In this document: one piece after another, positions 34,178-41,426 of the stretch
Numbering within the stretch: the first letter of the stretch is position 1
How the letters are laid out: every line of letters begins with the position of its first letter
Source: Actinophytocola sp044466355
Lineage (GTDB): Bacteria; Actinomycetota; Actinomycetes; Mycobacteriales; Pseudonocardiaceae
DNA: 64,000 bases
Assembly (NCBI RefSeq): GCF_044466355.1
Contig: NZ_JBITMQ010000001.1
Coordinates: 744,001 to 808,000, forward strand
Direction of reading: 5' to 3'
Made by a program: the position numbers and the translations under genes
The notes under the pieces: model-generated
The model's database searches: none
What the model was told of the DNA's origin: nothing
What the model saw: the letters and a program-made list of their open reading frames with translations, nothing else

Positions 34178-35133
34178 CACGAGTGGCTCCGCAGGCGCGG
34201 GTTGGCGATCACGTAGAGGATGTCGACGATCAGGTTGACCAGCACGAAGCCGATCGCGATGGTGATCACGAAGCCCTGCACCTTCGACGTGTCGCCGTCG
34301 TTGACGGCCTGGATCATGTTCTGGCCCAGGCCCGGCAGCGCGAACATCGTCTCGATGACGACCGCGCCGCCGAGCAGGTAGCCGACCCGCAGGCCCAGCA
34401 CCGTGAGCGGCGTGACCAGCGCGTTCCGCAGGACGTTGCGCCCGACCACCACGATCGGCGGCAGGCCGCCACCGCGGGCCGTGCGCACGTAGTCCTTGTC
34501 CAGCTCCTCGACCATCGACGTGCGGATCACGCGCGTCAGCTGCGCCGCGACCGGCATCGCGAGCGCGATCGCGGGCAGCGTCATCGAGTTGAGCCAGCCC
34601 GAGAACGAGTCCTGCGGGCTGACGTAACCGCTGCTGGGGAACAGGCCCTCGCCGACGGCCAGCCACTGCACGAGCAGCAGCGCGATCCAGAACGCGGGCG
34701 CGGCGACACCGGCGAGCGACACGATCCGGATCACCTGGTCGGGCCACCGGTCCCGGAAGACCGCGGACGTGATGCCCAGCAGCAACGACACGACGATCGC
34801 GATGACCACGCCCATCAGCGTCAGCTGCAGGGTGAGCGGCAGCGCGGTGGTGATCGTGTCGCCCACCGACTGCTTGGTGATCACACTGACGCCGAAGTCA
34901 CCGTGCATCAGGTTCCACACGAACCGGCCGTACTGGACGGGCCACGGGTCGAGCAGGCCGTTCTCCCTGCGGAACCGCTCGAGCTGTTCGGCTGTGGCGT
35001 TCGCGCCGTCGAAGGCCGCGAGGGCCGGGTCGACGGGGGAGAAGCGCATCACGATGAACACGAACAACGTGACGCCCAACAGCAGCGGCACGAGCGACAG
35101 GATGCGCCCGAGCAGCATCCGCAGGATGATCAC
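34177..35133 (-). CDS. Peptide-type ABC transporter permease, DppB/SatB-like
   Basis: This 318-residue permease has a first helix in LVPLLLGVTLFVFIVMRFSP, a long external loop, and the conserved DKDYVRTARGGG and ETMFALPGLGQNM segments. GTG 35133 overlaps the binding-protein stop in GTGA. It forms the channel with the DppC half of the downstream fusion. Confidence 0.92.
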   Translation of the reverse strand: MIILRMLLGRILSLVPLLLGVTLFVFIVMRFSPVDPALAAFDGANATAEQLERFRRENGLLDPWPVQYGRFVWNLMHGDFGVSVITKQSVGDTITTALPLTLQLTLMGVVIAIVVSLLLGITSAVFRDRWPDQVIRIVSLAGVAAPAFWIALLLVQWLAVGEGLFPSSGYVSPQDSFSGWLNSMTLPAIALAMPVAAQLTRVIRTSMVEELDKDYVRTARGGGLPPIVVVGRNVLRNALVTPLTVLGLRVGYLLGGAVVIETMFALPGLGQNMIQAVNDGDTSKVQGFVITIAIGFVLVNLIVDILYVIANPRLRSHS

Positions 35134-36749
35134 GCTCCGGACCCCGGCTTCGCCTGGTTCAGGTTGATGCCCGGGTAGCCCTGTGCGCGCACCCCCGAGA
35201 GGACGTTCGCGTCCCACGCCGTGCCCAGCTGGGTGAACACCAGCGGGTACACCACGGCCTGGTCGGCGAGCGTGTCGAGGACCTGCTTGGTGAGACCGTC
35301 ACGCGCGCCCTCGTCGGTCTCGGCGGCCGCCTGGTCGAGCAGCCCGATCAGCTTCTGCTGGTCGGGCCCGGCCCACTTGGCGTACTTGGCCGCGACACCC
35401 GCGCCCGCGTAGTAGTAGCGGACCAGCAGGTCCGGGTCGTTGCCGAACTGCTCGGCGTTCTGCGTGGTCGCGACGACCTGGAAGTCGAACCCGCCGTCGA
35501 GCTTGGAGAACAGCGCCTTGGTGTCCGAGGTGTCCAAAGTGGTCGTGACACCGATGGCGTCCCAGCCCTCCTTGATCACGTTCACGCAGTCGGCGACGAG
35601 CGTGGTGTTCGTCGTGGACAGTGTGACGGAGAGCTTCGAGATCCCGGCCTGGCGCAGCAGGGCCTTCGCCTTGTCGGGGTCGTAGCCGAGGTCGTTCGCG
35701 GCGGCCTGCGACACCGGCAGCTTCGGGTTGATGAACGAGGTGCCCGGCGAACCCTTGCCCTTGAGGCCGACCTGGATCATCTTGTCCCGGTCGACCGCGT
35801 GGTGCAGCGCCTGGCGCACGAGCTTGTTGTCGAACGGCGCGTGCGTGGTGTTGAACATCAGCCACAGGTTGTTGCCGCCGTCGGCGAACTCGACCTTGCG
35901 ACCGTCCTTGGCGAGCTGGTCGGCGTTGGCGGCGGGGATGTTCTCCACGATCTGCGCGGCCGGCTTGGCCCCGGAGATCTTCGCGACCCGCGGTGACGCC
36001 TCGACGATCGAGTTCCACAGCATCGTCTTGTAGACCGCCGGGCGCGGCCCGTTGTAGTCGGCGAACTTCTCGAAGCGCGTGTGCGACAGCGGCGCCTGCT
36101 CGACGACCTTGTAGGGCCCCGAGCCGACGACCTTGCCAGACACCGCGGCGTCCCAGCCCGCCTCGAAGACGTGCTTCGGGCAGATCTTCACGGTCTGGAT
36201 GCGTTGCAGCGCATAGGGGAACGGCTGCGCGAGGACGAACTCGACGGTCTTCTCGTCGACCTTCTTCACCTCGGTCAGCCACGGCGTGAGGAACGTGCGG
36301 ACGAGCACGTTCTCGTTCGGGTCCAGCGCACGGGCGTAGGTGAACACGACGTCGTCGGCCGTGACCGGCTTGCCGTCGTGCCACTTGGCGCCGTCGCGCA
36401 GCTCGAACGTGAGCGAGGTGCCGGAGACGTCGGCGGGCAGTTCCTTCGCGAGCCCGGCGTACGGCTCACGGGTTATCGGGTCACCCTCCACAAGCGACTC
36501 GTAGGTGTGCAGGATCGCCGCCATCGAGAAGGCGGACGCCGTCTGCAACGGATCCCACGTCTGGTTGTTGCCGTACCCGATCACCGCTGTGATCGACTCG
36601 GCGGAGTCACCGGTCGCGTTCGTGGAGGCCGGCCCTCCACACGCGGCGAGACTGGACGAGAACGCGGCCGCGACGCCGGCGAGGCCGGTGAAGCGCAACA
36701 TGTCCCGCCGGTTGAAGGGCTGACCGGACCCGGGCGGAGTTCTGGACAC
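35130..36749 (-). CDS. Family 5 substrate-binding lipoprotein (SatA/DppA-like), probable Tat substrate
   Basis: This 539-residue binding protein carries a twin-arginine motif (NRRDMLRFTG) followed by a hydrophobic stretch and lipobox LAAC. It is therefore a likely Tat-exported lipoprotein. The mature part is family 5 (GYGNNQTWDPLQTASAF; DGAKWHDGKPVTADDVVFTYARAL). In Haemophilus ducreyi and corynebacteria, family 5 transporters import sialic acid, and the co-transcribed sialidase supports that here. GTG 36749 is chosen because AGGAGGT lies a few bases upstream. A perfect palindrome operator lies 35 bases before it. Confidence 0.9.
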   Translation of the reverse strand: MSRTPPGSGQPFNRRDMLRFTGLAGVAAAFSSSLAACGGPASTNATGDSAESITAVIGYGNNQTWDPLQTASAFSMAAILHTYESLVEGDPITREPYAGLAKELPADVSGTSLTFELRDGAKWHDGKPVTADDVVFTYARALDPNENVLVRTFLTPWLTEVKKVDEKTVEFVLAQPFPYALQRIQTVKICPKHVFEAGWDAAVSGKVVGSGPYKVVEQAPLSHTRFEKFADYNGPRPAVYKTMLWNSIVEASPRVAKISGAKPAAQIVENIPAANADQLAKDGRKVEFADGGNNLWLMFNTTHAPFDNKLVRQALHHAVDRDKMIQVGLKGKGSPGTSFINPKLPVSQAAANDLGYDPDKAKALLRQAGISKLSVTLSTTNTTLVADCVNVIKEGWDAIGVTTTLDTSDTKALFSKLDGGFDFQVVATTQNAEQFGNDPDLLVRYYYAGAGVAAKYAKWAGPDQQKLIGLLDQAAAETDEGARDGLTKQVLDTLADQAVVYPLVFTQLGTAWDANVLSGVRAQGYPGINLNQAKPGSGA

Positions 36750-36783
36750 CGCACCTCCTGAACACACGTACGTCATCGGACGA

Positions 36784-36806
36784 CATAGGACATGGGATGT
36801 CCTATG
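36784..36806. promoter_or_regulatory. 23-bp palindromic operator of the transporter-sialidase operon
   Basis: Arms CATAGGACAT (36784-36793) and ATGTCCTATG (36797-36806) flank a GGG centre. Each arm holds one TCCTATG heptamer, identical to the middle unit of the tandem site at 26228-26248. It lies 35 bases upstream of the binding-protein start, where a repressor would block transcription. Candidate ligand: the GntR/FCD protein at 24527-25246. Confidence 0.78.
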
Positions 36807-36990
36807 AATGGAGGAACCATATGGCGACGTCGGCGGCAGGTCAAGAGCCGGACTCACATCGTTGTCACACAACGGAAACCCGCGCGCCTCGTGTCGAGGA
36901 GGGTGCTCCCCTTCAGTACCCGGCTGCGGGCTCGACGACTCGAAGCGGTCGCCGACGGCTCACTCATGGACCCCGACCTGTCGCCGCCAT

Positions 36991-37425
36991 TCAGTCGCGT
37001 ACGCACCAGTCGCCGTCACGCTGCTCGACGATCATGGGTGCGACGGGCGCGCCGTCGATGGTCAGGCCGACGTAGTAGCGGGCGCGCACGGGAGCACGGT
37101 CGAGCCCGGTCATGGTCACCCGTCGGCCGTCGGCGACCATCTGGAGCAGTCCTGGCGCGGCCTTGGCGCAGTTGAGCCGCGCGACGGTCGCGTCATCGCG
37201 GGTGTTCACCGCGGCGAGATACCGCTCGGCCAGCTTGCGGACCGCCGTCTCGTCGGCCGGGTCGTTCATCGTGTGGCTGGTCCTGGTGCGGTCGGTGGTC
37301 GTGGGGGTGACACGGTCGAGGCGGGTGCTCTCGGGGCTGTACAGGGGAAGCAGCGCCAGCATTGCCGCTCCGGTGGTGATGACGCCGAGAGCCACGCGAC
37401 GCGACGGTGGCATGCCCGGTTTCAC
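36991..37425 (-). CDS. Small membrane-anchored NTF2-like protein, function unknown
   Basis: This 144-residue protein has one N-terminal hydrophobic helix (VALGVITTGAAMLALLPLY). An extracytoplasmic alpha+beta domain follows (AVRKLAERYLAAVNTRDD; VEQRDGDWCVRD), resembling the NTF2-like/Rv0361 family of actinobacterial secreted proteins. The GTG at 37425 overlaps the stop of the upstream small gene in GTGA. ATG 37413 is an alternative. No enzymatic residues recognised. Confidence 0.65.
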   Translation of the reverse strand: MKPGMPPSRRVALGVITTGAAMLALLPLYSPESTRLDRVTPTTTDRTRTSHTMNDPADETAVRKLAERYLAAVNTRDDATVARLNCAKAAPGLLQMVADGRRVTMTGLDRAPVRARYYVGLTIDGAPVAPMIVEQRDGDWCVRD

Positions 37426-37664
37426 GCACAGTCGCCGAGGTCGTTCGCGACCCGTTCGCGGAGCTGCCGTGCCCCGTCCGCGGCCACCGCCGCCAGCCGG
37501 TCCATGCTGTCGACGTCGGCGAAGTCCATGGTGAGGTCCGGGCCGTCGCCCCCGATGTGGATCTCCGCGCCGACTCCGCCGTGACGGTCCATGGTCAGTG
37601 TTATCTCCACGTCGGCGTGCATGCCGACGCTCGCGCACACGTGTGCTCGCTCGGTGGTTCGCAT
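37422..37664 (-). CDS. Small acidic hypothetical protein
   Basis: This 80-residue protein has no signal or membrane segment. Its mid part alternates hydrophobic and charged residues (VEITLTMDRHGGVGAEIHIGG) and probably forms a beta-sheet, followed by an amphipathic helix. AGAGGGA precedes the ATG at suitable distance. It is coupled to the downstream membrane protein gene and is divergent from the XRE regulator at 37819. No family was recognised. Confidence 0.6.
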   Translation of the reverse strand: MRTTERAHVCASVGMHADVEITLTMDRHGGVGAEIHIGGDGPDLTMDFADVDSMDRLAAVAADGARQLRERVANDLGDCA

Positions 37665-37728
37665 GTGTGTGTCCCTCTCGGCTTGGGGTCGCGCCAGAGG
37701 TGGCGCTCCTTGATTGGAGCACAAGAAA

Positions 37729-37740
37729 TGGAAGCTTCCA
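37729..37740. promoter_or_regulatory. Palindrome in the divergent promoter of the XRE regulator
   Basis: The 12-bp palindrome TGGAAGCTTCCA sits in an unusually A/T-rich stretch. A nearby ATTGGAGC (37714-37721) pairs with the overlapping GCTTCCAAT. It lies midway between two divergent starts (37664 and 37819) and may be the target of the XRE protein. Confidence 0.45.
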
Positions 37741-37818
37741 ATTAGCTTCACTCGATAAGGGGACGTGCGATACGGCAGGTTCGATGCCAGACTGGACGCT
37801 GCCGAACGAGGAGGGTGT

Positions 37819-38673
37819 GTGAGCAGGTCCAGGTCGATGCGGCGGCGCAGGCTGGCGCGGACGTTGCGGCAGTACCGTGCCGCGAGTGGGCTGTCCGGTG
37901 AGGACACGGCGAAGGCGTTGTTGTGCGGTTCCGGGACGATCTCGCGGATGGAGAACGGGGAAAGCTCCGATCCACTGCGCGTACGTGACGCGCTCCGCCT
38001 CTACGGCGCGCCGGAAGCGTTGGTCGATGACATGGTGGCCATCGCGCTGGAGACCCGCAAACGTGGCAAGCCCGGCGCGGTCCGCCGCCCCTACCAGGAC
38101 GTGGTGCCCAAACGCCTCGCCGAGTACTACGAGCTGGAAGACGAGGCCGTGCAGGCGTCGATGCTGGAAGGCGAATGCGTCCCCGGCCTCATCCAGACTG
38201 CGGAGTACGCCCGTGCGCTCATCGGAGCTGGTGAGCCGAATGACGAGGTGGACCGTCTGGTGTCGATCCGGATGGATCGGCAGCAAAGGTTGCTCCATGA
38301 TCACCCGCTGAACCTGCGGGTCGTTCTTGGCGAAGCGGCGCTGCTCACCGCGGTCGGTGGACCGGACGTGTTGCGCGCACAGCTCGACCAGTTGGTCGCC
38401 CTCGCCCACGACGCGCCGAGCGTGCGGATCCGGATGCTGCCGTTCTCAGCTGGGGCCCGCCCAGCGCTGGGCCGCAACTTCACCATCCTGAGCTTCCCGG
38501 ACGACGCCGATCCGGACGTGATCTTCGCTGAGAGCGTGACGTACTTCGTACTGGAGGACGAAACCGCCGAGGTCGAGAAGTTCCAGGCCGCCTACAATCA
38601 GTTGTGGGACATGGCCGTCGATGAGACCCGCTCCGCGAAACTGATCGAGGAGGCCGCGTCCCGGATCGCGTGA
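37819..38673 (+). CDS. XRE helix-turn-helix regulator with DUF5753 domain
   Basis: This 284-residue protein has an N-terminal XRE helix-turn-helix (LRQYRAASGLSGEDTAKAL, then SRMENGE). A DUF5753 domain follows (EGECVPGLIQTAEYARAL; LGEAALLTAVGG; VRIRMLPFSAG). Actinomycetes carry many such regulators, nearly always next to a DUF397 gene. Streptomyces pairs of this kind affect development and antibiotic output, and some behave like toxin-antitoxin sets. GTG 37819 follows GAGGAGGG. It is 27 bases upstream of the DUF397 gene. Confidence 0.92.
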   Translation: MSRSRSMRRRRLARTLRQYRAASGLSGEDTAKALLCGSGTISRMENGESSDPLRVRDALRLYGAPEALVDDMVAIALETRKRGKPGAVRRPYQDVVPKRLAEYYELEDEAVQASMLEGECVPGLIQTAEYARALIGAGEPNDEVDRLVSIRMDRQQRLLHDHPLNLRVVLGEAALLTAVGGPDVLRAQLDQLVALAHDAPSVRIRMLPFSAGARPALGRNFTILSFPDDADPDVIFAESVTYFVLEDETAEVEKFQAAYNQLWDMAVDETRSAKLIEEAASRIA

Positions 38674-38700
38674 TGACCACCGCGTACGGAGGGCGGCACG

Positions 38701-38973
38701 ATGGCGAACGTCGACTTGGCCGGGGCTTTATGGCGCAAGAGCACCTACACCCAGAGCAACGGCGCCTGCGTCGAGGTCGCCTTTCCGGACGCCGACTGGC
38801 GGACGAGCACCCGCAGCCAGGGCGATGGTGCCTGTGTGGAGGTGGCTGTGAAGCCGTCGATCGCCGGTATCCGCGACTCCAAGCAGCCTGACGGCGGGGT
38901 GGTGCTGGCCGGGTTCCCGGCGTGGGACGCGTTCCGGCGGGCGATCAAGCGCGCGGAACTCGACCTGCGTTAG
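38701..38973 (+). CDS. DUF397 protein with duplicated core
   Basis: This 90-residue DUF397 protein is longer than the usual 60-70 residues because the start of the domain is repeated. WRKSTYTQSNGACVEVA is followed, after FPDAD, by WRTSTRSQGDGACVEVA, and then the normal end (IRDSKQPDGGVV; WDAFRRAIK). GGAGGG precedes the ATG. It is coupled functionally to the XRE-DUF5753 gene upstream. Its stop overlaps the convergent PPE-like gene end by four bases. Confidence 0.88.
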   Translation: MANVDLAGALWRKSTYTQSNGACVEVAFPDADWRTSTRSQGDGACVEVAVKPSIAGIRDSKQPDGGVVLAGFPAWDAFRRAIKRAELDLR

Positions 38974-40169
38974 TCGTCCTCGTATTCGTCGTCGCCGATG
39001 ACCTGTGGTGCGGTGAGTACGTCGCTGCCGAAGATGGCTTCGCTGTCGGCTTCGATGAGGACTTTGCGCTGGTGCTCTTCGTCTTCGTCGCCCTTGCCGC
39101 GGCCCGCGCCCATCGGTGCGCCCGCCATGCCTCCGGGACCAGCGCCACGGGCACCGGCCGCGGCTGCTGCGGCGCGCCGCGCGGCGGCTTCCTCGGCGGG
39201 GATCGCTCCAGCGGCCGGCCCGGGGCCTGCCATGGGGGCTCGTGCGCCGGGGCCGGGGGTGCCCGGACCGTATCCACCGCCACCCCGGGGGCCGTAGCCG
39301 CCGCCGTAACCGCCCCGTCCGCCAGGGCCACCACCTGGGTAGCCGCCGACGGGGACACCGGGTCCGTAGCCGGGCTGACCGGGGCCGCCGGGTGTCGGCT
39401 GGTACGGGTTCGGCGGGTATGGGCCGGGCGGGTTGACCGCCGGTGGTACGTACGTGCTGGGGGTTGTCTGCTGGGGGAGGGACGGGCTCGGCACGGGCCC
39501 GCTGACCGGTGAACCGCCGACCGGGGGCCCGCTGACCGGGCTGCCACCGGGTCCGCCGTACGGCCCGGACTCGCCGCCTGGTCGGGGCTGGTCCCGCACC
39601 TCGATGTAGTCACCTGTGTCGGACGGCCGGGCACCGTCGGCGGTCACGCTGATGGTGCCGCCGGAGCCGTTGACGGACGAGTACTGCGCCGGAATGTTCG
39701 TTTCGTTGTAGCTGCTGGCGTTGTCGTAACCGCTGAAGACCTCGATGTTGTGGTGTGCGTCCGCCTGGTAGGCCACGATCTGCTTCTCGTAGTCCGAGAA
39801 CACCACGTTCGGGTCGGTCAGGTCGATACCCGGCGGGTCCGCCGGCACCGGCCGGACCTCGTTCTTCGCCCGGTTGAACGATCCGCTTTGCCGGTCCAGC
39901 AGATCCTCTGCACGAGCCAGTTCGTCGACCCGGTTCAGCGCGGACGCGGCAAGTGGCTGAGCGGCCCCGAACGCGCCGTCGCTCGCAGACCCCTGCCACC
40001 CGGACCGAATCAACTCACCCTGCCGACGAATCAACTCCGCCCGCTCGTCCTCGTCCTCCCAGAGGATCTTGGCCGTCCTCTGCGCGGCGTCGACCCTCTC
40101 GCTGCCGGGCCCTGTCGTCAGGGCTTGATAGATCTCGTGCGGCGTCATGCCAATGAACCAGTTGCCCAC
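38970..40169 (-). CDS. PPE-like type VII secretion-associated protein with Gly/Pro-rich tail
   Basis: This 399-residue protein has a helical N-terminal half like ESX/PPE proteins (ELIRSGWQGSASDGAFGAA; LDRQSGSFNRAKNEV). A Gly/Pro-rich low-complexity region (about 195-345) follows, ending in a conserved acidic segment (HQRKVLIEADSEAIFG, then DVLTAPQVIG) typical of pseudonocardial homologues. GTG 40169 begins two bases after the DUF3558 gene. It is likely exported by, or attached to, a type VII system whose core genes are not in this window. Confidence 0.78.
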   Translation of the reverse strand: MGNWFIGMTPHEIYQALTTGPGSERVDAAQRTAKILWEDEDERAELIRRQGELIRSGWQGSASDGAFGAAQPLAASALNRVDELARAEDLLDRQSGSFNRAKNEVRPVPADPPGIDLTDPNVVFSDYEKQIVAYQADAHHNIEVFSGYDNASSYNETNIPAQYSSVNGSGGTISVTADGARPSDTGDYIEVRDQPRPGGESGPYGGPGGSPVSGPPVGGSPVSGPVPSPSLPQQTTPSTYVPPAVNPPGPYPPNPYQPTPGGPGQPGYGPGVPVGGYPGGGPGGRGGYGGGYGPRGGGGYGPGTPGPGARAPMAGPGPAAGAIPAEEAAARRAAAAAAGARGAGPGGMAGAPMGAGRGKGDEDEEHQRKVLIEADSEAIFGSDVLTAPQVIGDDEYEDD

Positions 40170-40171
40170 GG

Positions 40172-40813
40172 CTACGCCCCGTCCTTCATCGTCTGCAACG
40201 CCATCCCGGCCACGTCGGCGGCAACCTCACAGGGATCCTTCTGCCCCACGTTCGCTTGGGACAGATTCAAGGCGATCCCCATGAGCAGTTGATCGGTCAG
40301 GCCAACATCGACGATGCAGATGCCCGTCGATCGGCGATCCTCGACATCGCTCGCAACTGCTGGATGGCCATCAATATCTGCCAACGGGACGAAGTATGCG
40401 AGGTCGCCACGTTGGTCTGCGGCATAGACGGCACTAAGTCCTCGGTCATTGTCGGTGAGAAGCGAAATCATCACCTGGCCTCGAGTGTCGGTGTTGCGCC
40501 ACTTGCAGCCCACCCCGTATGGAATTTCGTCGGGTTCACCGGTTGTTGGAAGGTTGAGTTCCCGGGCTTGCCCTGTAGTGAGCATCGAGCATGGATCCTG
40601 CTCGTAACGAGCCGTCTCTTCGAAAGGTTCGTCTACCTTCGGTGCCCCATGGCTCGGCACGTCGCCATCGTCGCCAGTGGAAGTTGATGGTGGGGCTGCG
40701 GCGCTGGTCTCGGTCGTCGGAGCTGGAGTTGGTTCACCCCGGCTCATGGTGGTGCAGCCCGTGACTATGAGGCAGAGCATAGCGACTGGTGGCACTAGAT
40801 GACGGATTCGCAT
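40172..40813 (-). CDS. DUF3558 lipoprotein
   Basis: This 213-residue lipoprotein has lipobox VTGC near residue 20, then a Thr/Ser/Pro-rich linker and a DUF3558 domain (DPCSMLTTGQARELNL; YGVGCKWRN; CEVAADVAGMALQTM) with paired cysteines. Its base composition is visibly lower in GC than its neighbours. It sits between a helical ESX-like protein and a PPE-like protein, the standard arrangement in Pseudonocardiaceae. Confidence 0.85.
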   Translation of the reverse strand: MRIRHLVPPVAMLCLIVTGCTTMSRGEPTPAPTTETSAAAPPSTSTGDDGDVPSHGAPKVDEPFEETARYEQDPCSMLTTGQARELNLPTTGEPDEIPYGVGCKWRNTDTRGQVMISLLTDNDRGLSAVYAADQRGDLAYFVPLADIDGHPAVASDVEDRRSTGICIVDVGLTDQLLMGIALNLSQANVGQKDPCEVAADVAGMALQTMKDGA

Positions 40814-40816
40814 ACG

Positions 40817-41230
40817 TCAGATCCCGGCCTGGGGCCCCTGCGGGCTCTGCTTGTTGATCTCGGTCACGTTCGTGTTCTCAACACCCAGATAGTCGTCCAG
40901 TGCGCCTTGAGCCAACCGGGCCTGCTCCTTGCAGTAGTCACGGGCGTTCGTGAAGGAATCGATGAGAGATTGTCCGGACCGGTTGGCTGCGATGGCAAAC
41001 GCGTCGCTGGCGAAGTCCAACCCGGGGCCTTCGACGATGGTCATTCTTCCGGCTTTGGTGATCGCGTCGTCGTAGCTGTCGGCCAGATCGTGGTAGTTCT
41101 TCACGACCGCGCGTATCTGGTCCTCGGTGAAGGCGAAGCTGCCGCCCGTGATGGTGCCCTGTGTGGTGTTGCTGCTGAACCAGCCGGACAGCTCGGCGTT
41201 GATGGCGTCGCGGTGCTGTTGACCGTTCAT
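40817..41230 (-). CDS. Small helical ESX/WXG100-like protein
   Basis: This 137-residue, mainly helical protein (NYHDLADSYDDAITKA; SFTNARDYCKEQARLAQGALDDYLGV) has no signal peptide and resembles long WXG100/ESX-associated proteins. A strict WxG motif is not seen; GWFSS occurs near residue 16. It is the first gene of the type VII-associated trio. The ATG at 41230 follows GAGCAGG directly. Confidence 0.7.
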   Translation of the reverse strand: MNGQQHRDAINAELSGWFSSNTTQGTITGGSFAFTEDQIRAVVKNYHDLADSYDDAITKAGRMTIVEGPGLDFASDAFAIAANRSGQSLIDSFTNARDYCKEQARLAQGALDDYLGVENTNVTEINKQSPQGPQAGI

Positions 41231-41364
41231 CCTGCTCTGCGCTCCCCCTTGTCGTCGGCGTTCACGACCCGGAACGCTCGGTAGTCGAGGATACGACATG
41301 CGTGTTCAGCGCTGTGGAGCTTTGGGGTGCCCGCCGCGAAGACGAATCTTCTTCACGACGGGCA

Positions 41365-41394
41365 TTGACGGTGTGTGGCGTGCGTGCCTAACGT
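41365..41394 (+). promoter_or_regulatory. Candidate promoter of the DUF6351 gene
   Basis: TTGACG (41365-41370) and TAACGT (41389-41394) are separated by 18 bases and lie 33 bases before the ATG at 41427. Confidence 0.5.
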
Positions 41395-41426
41395 TGCCTG
41401 CCCGCCCACCACCTGGGGAGGACGCG

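Noticed and set aside
39195..39585. Short repeated G/C units in the PPE-like gene that might suggest a CRISPR or satellite repeat
   Set aside because: They are irregular Gly/Pro codon repeats inside a coding frame. No regular spacer-repeat spacing is present.
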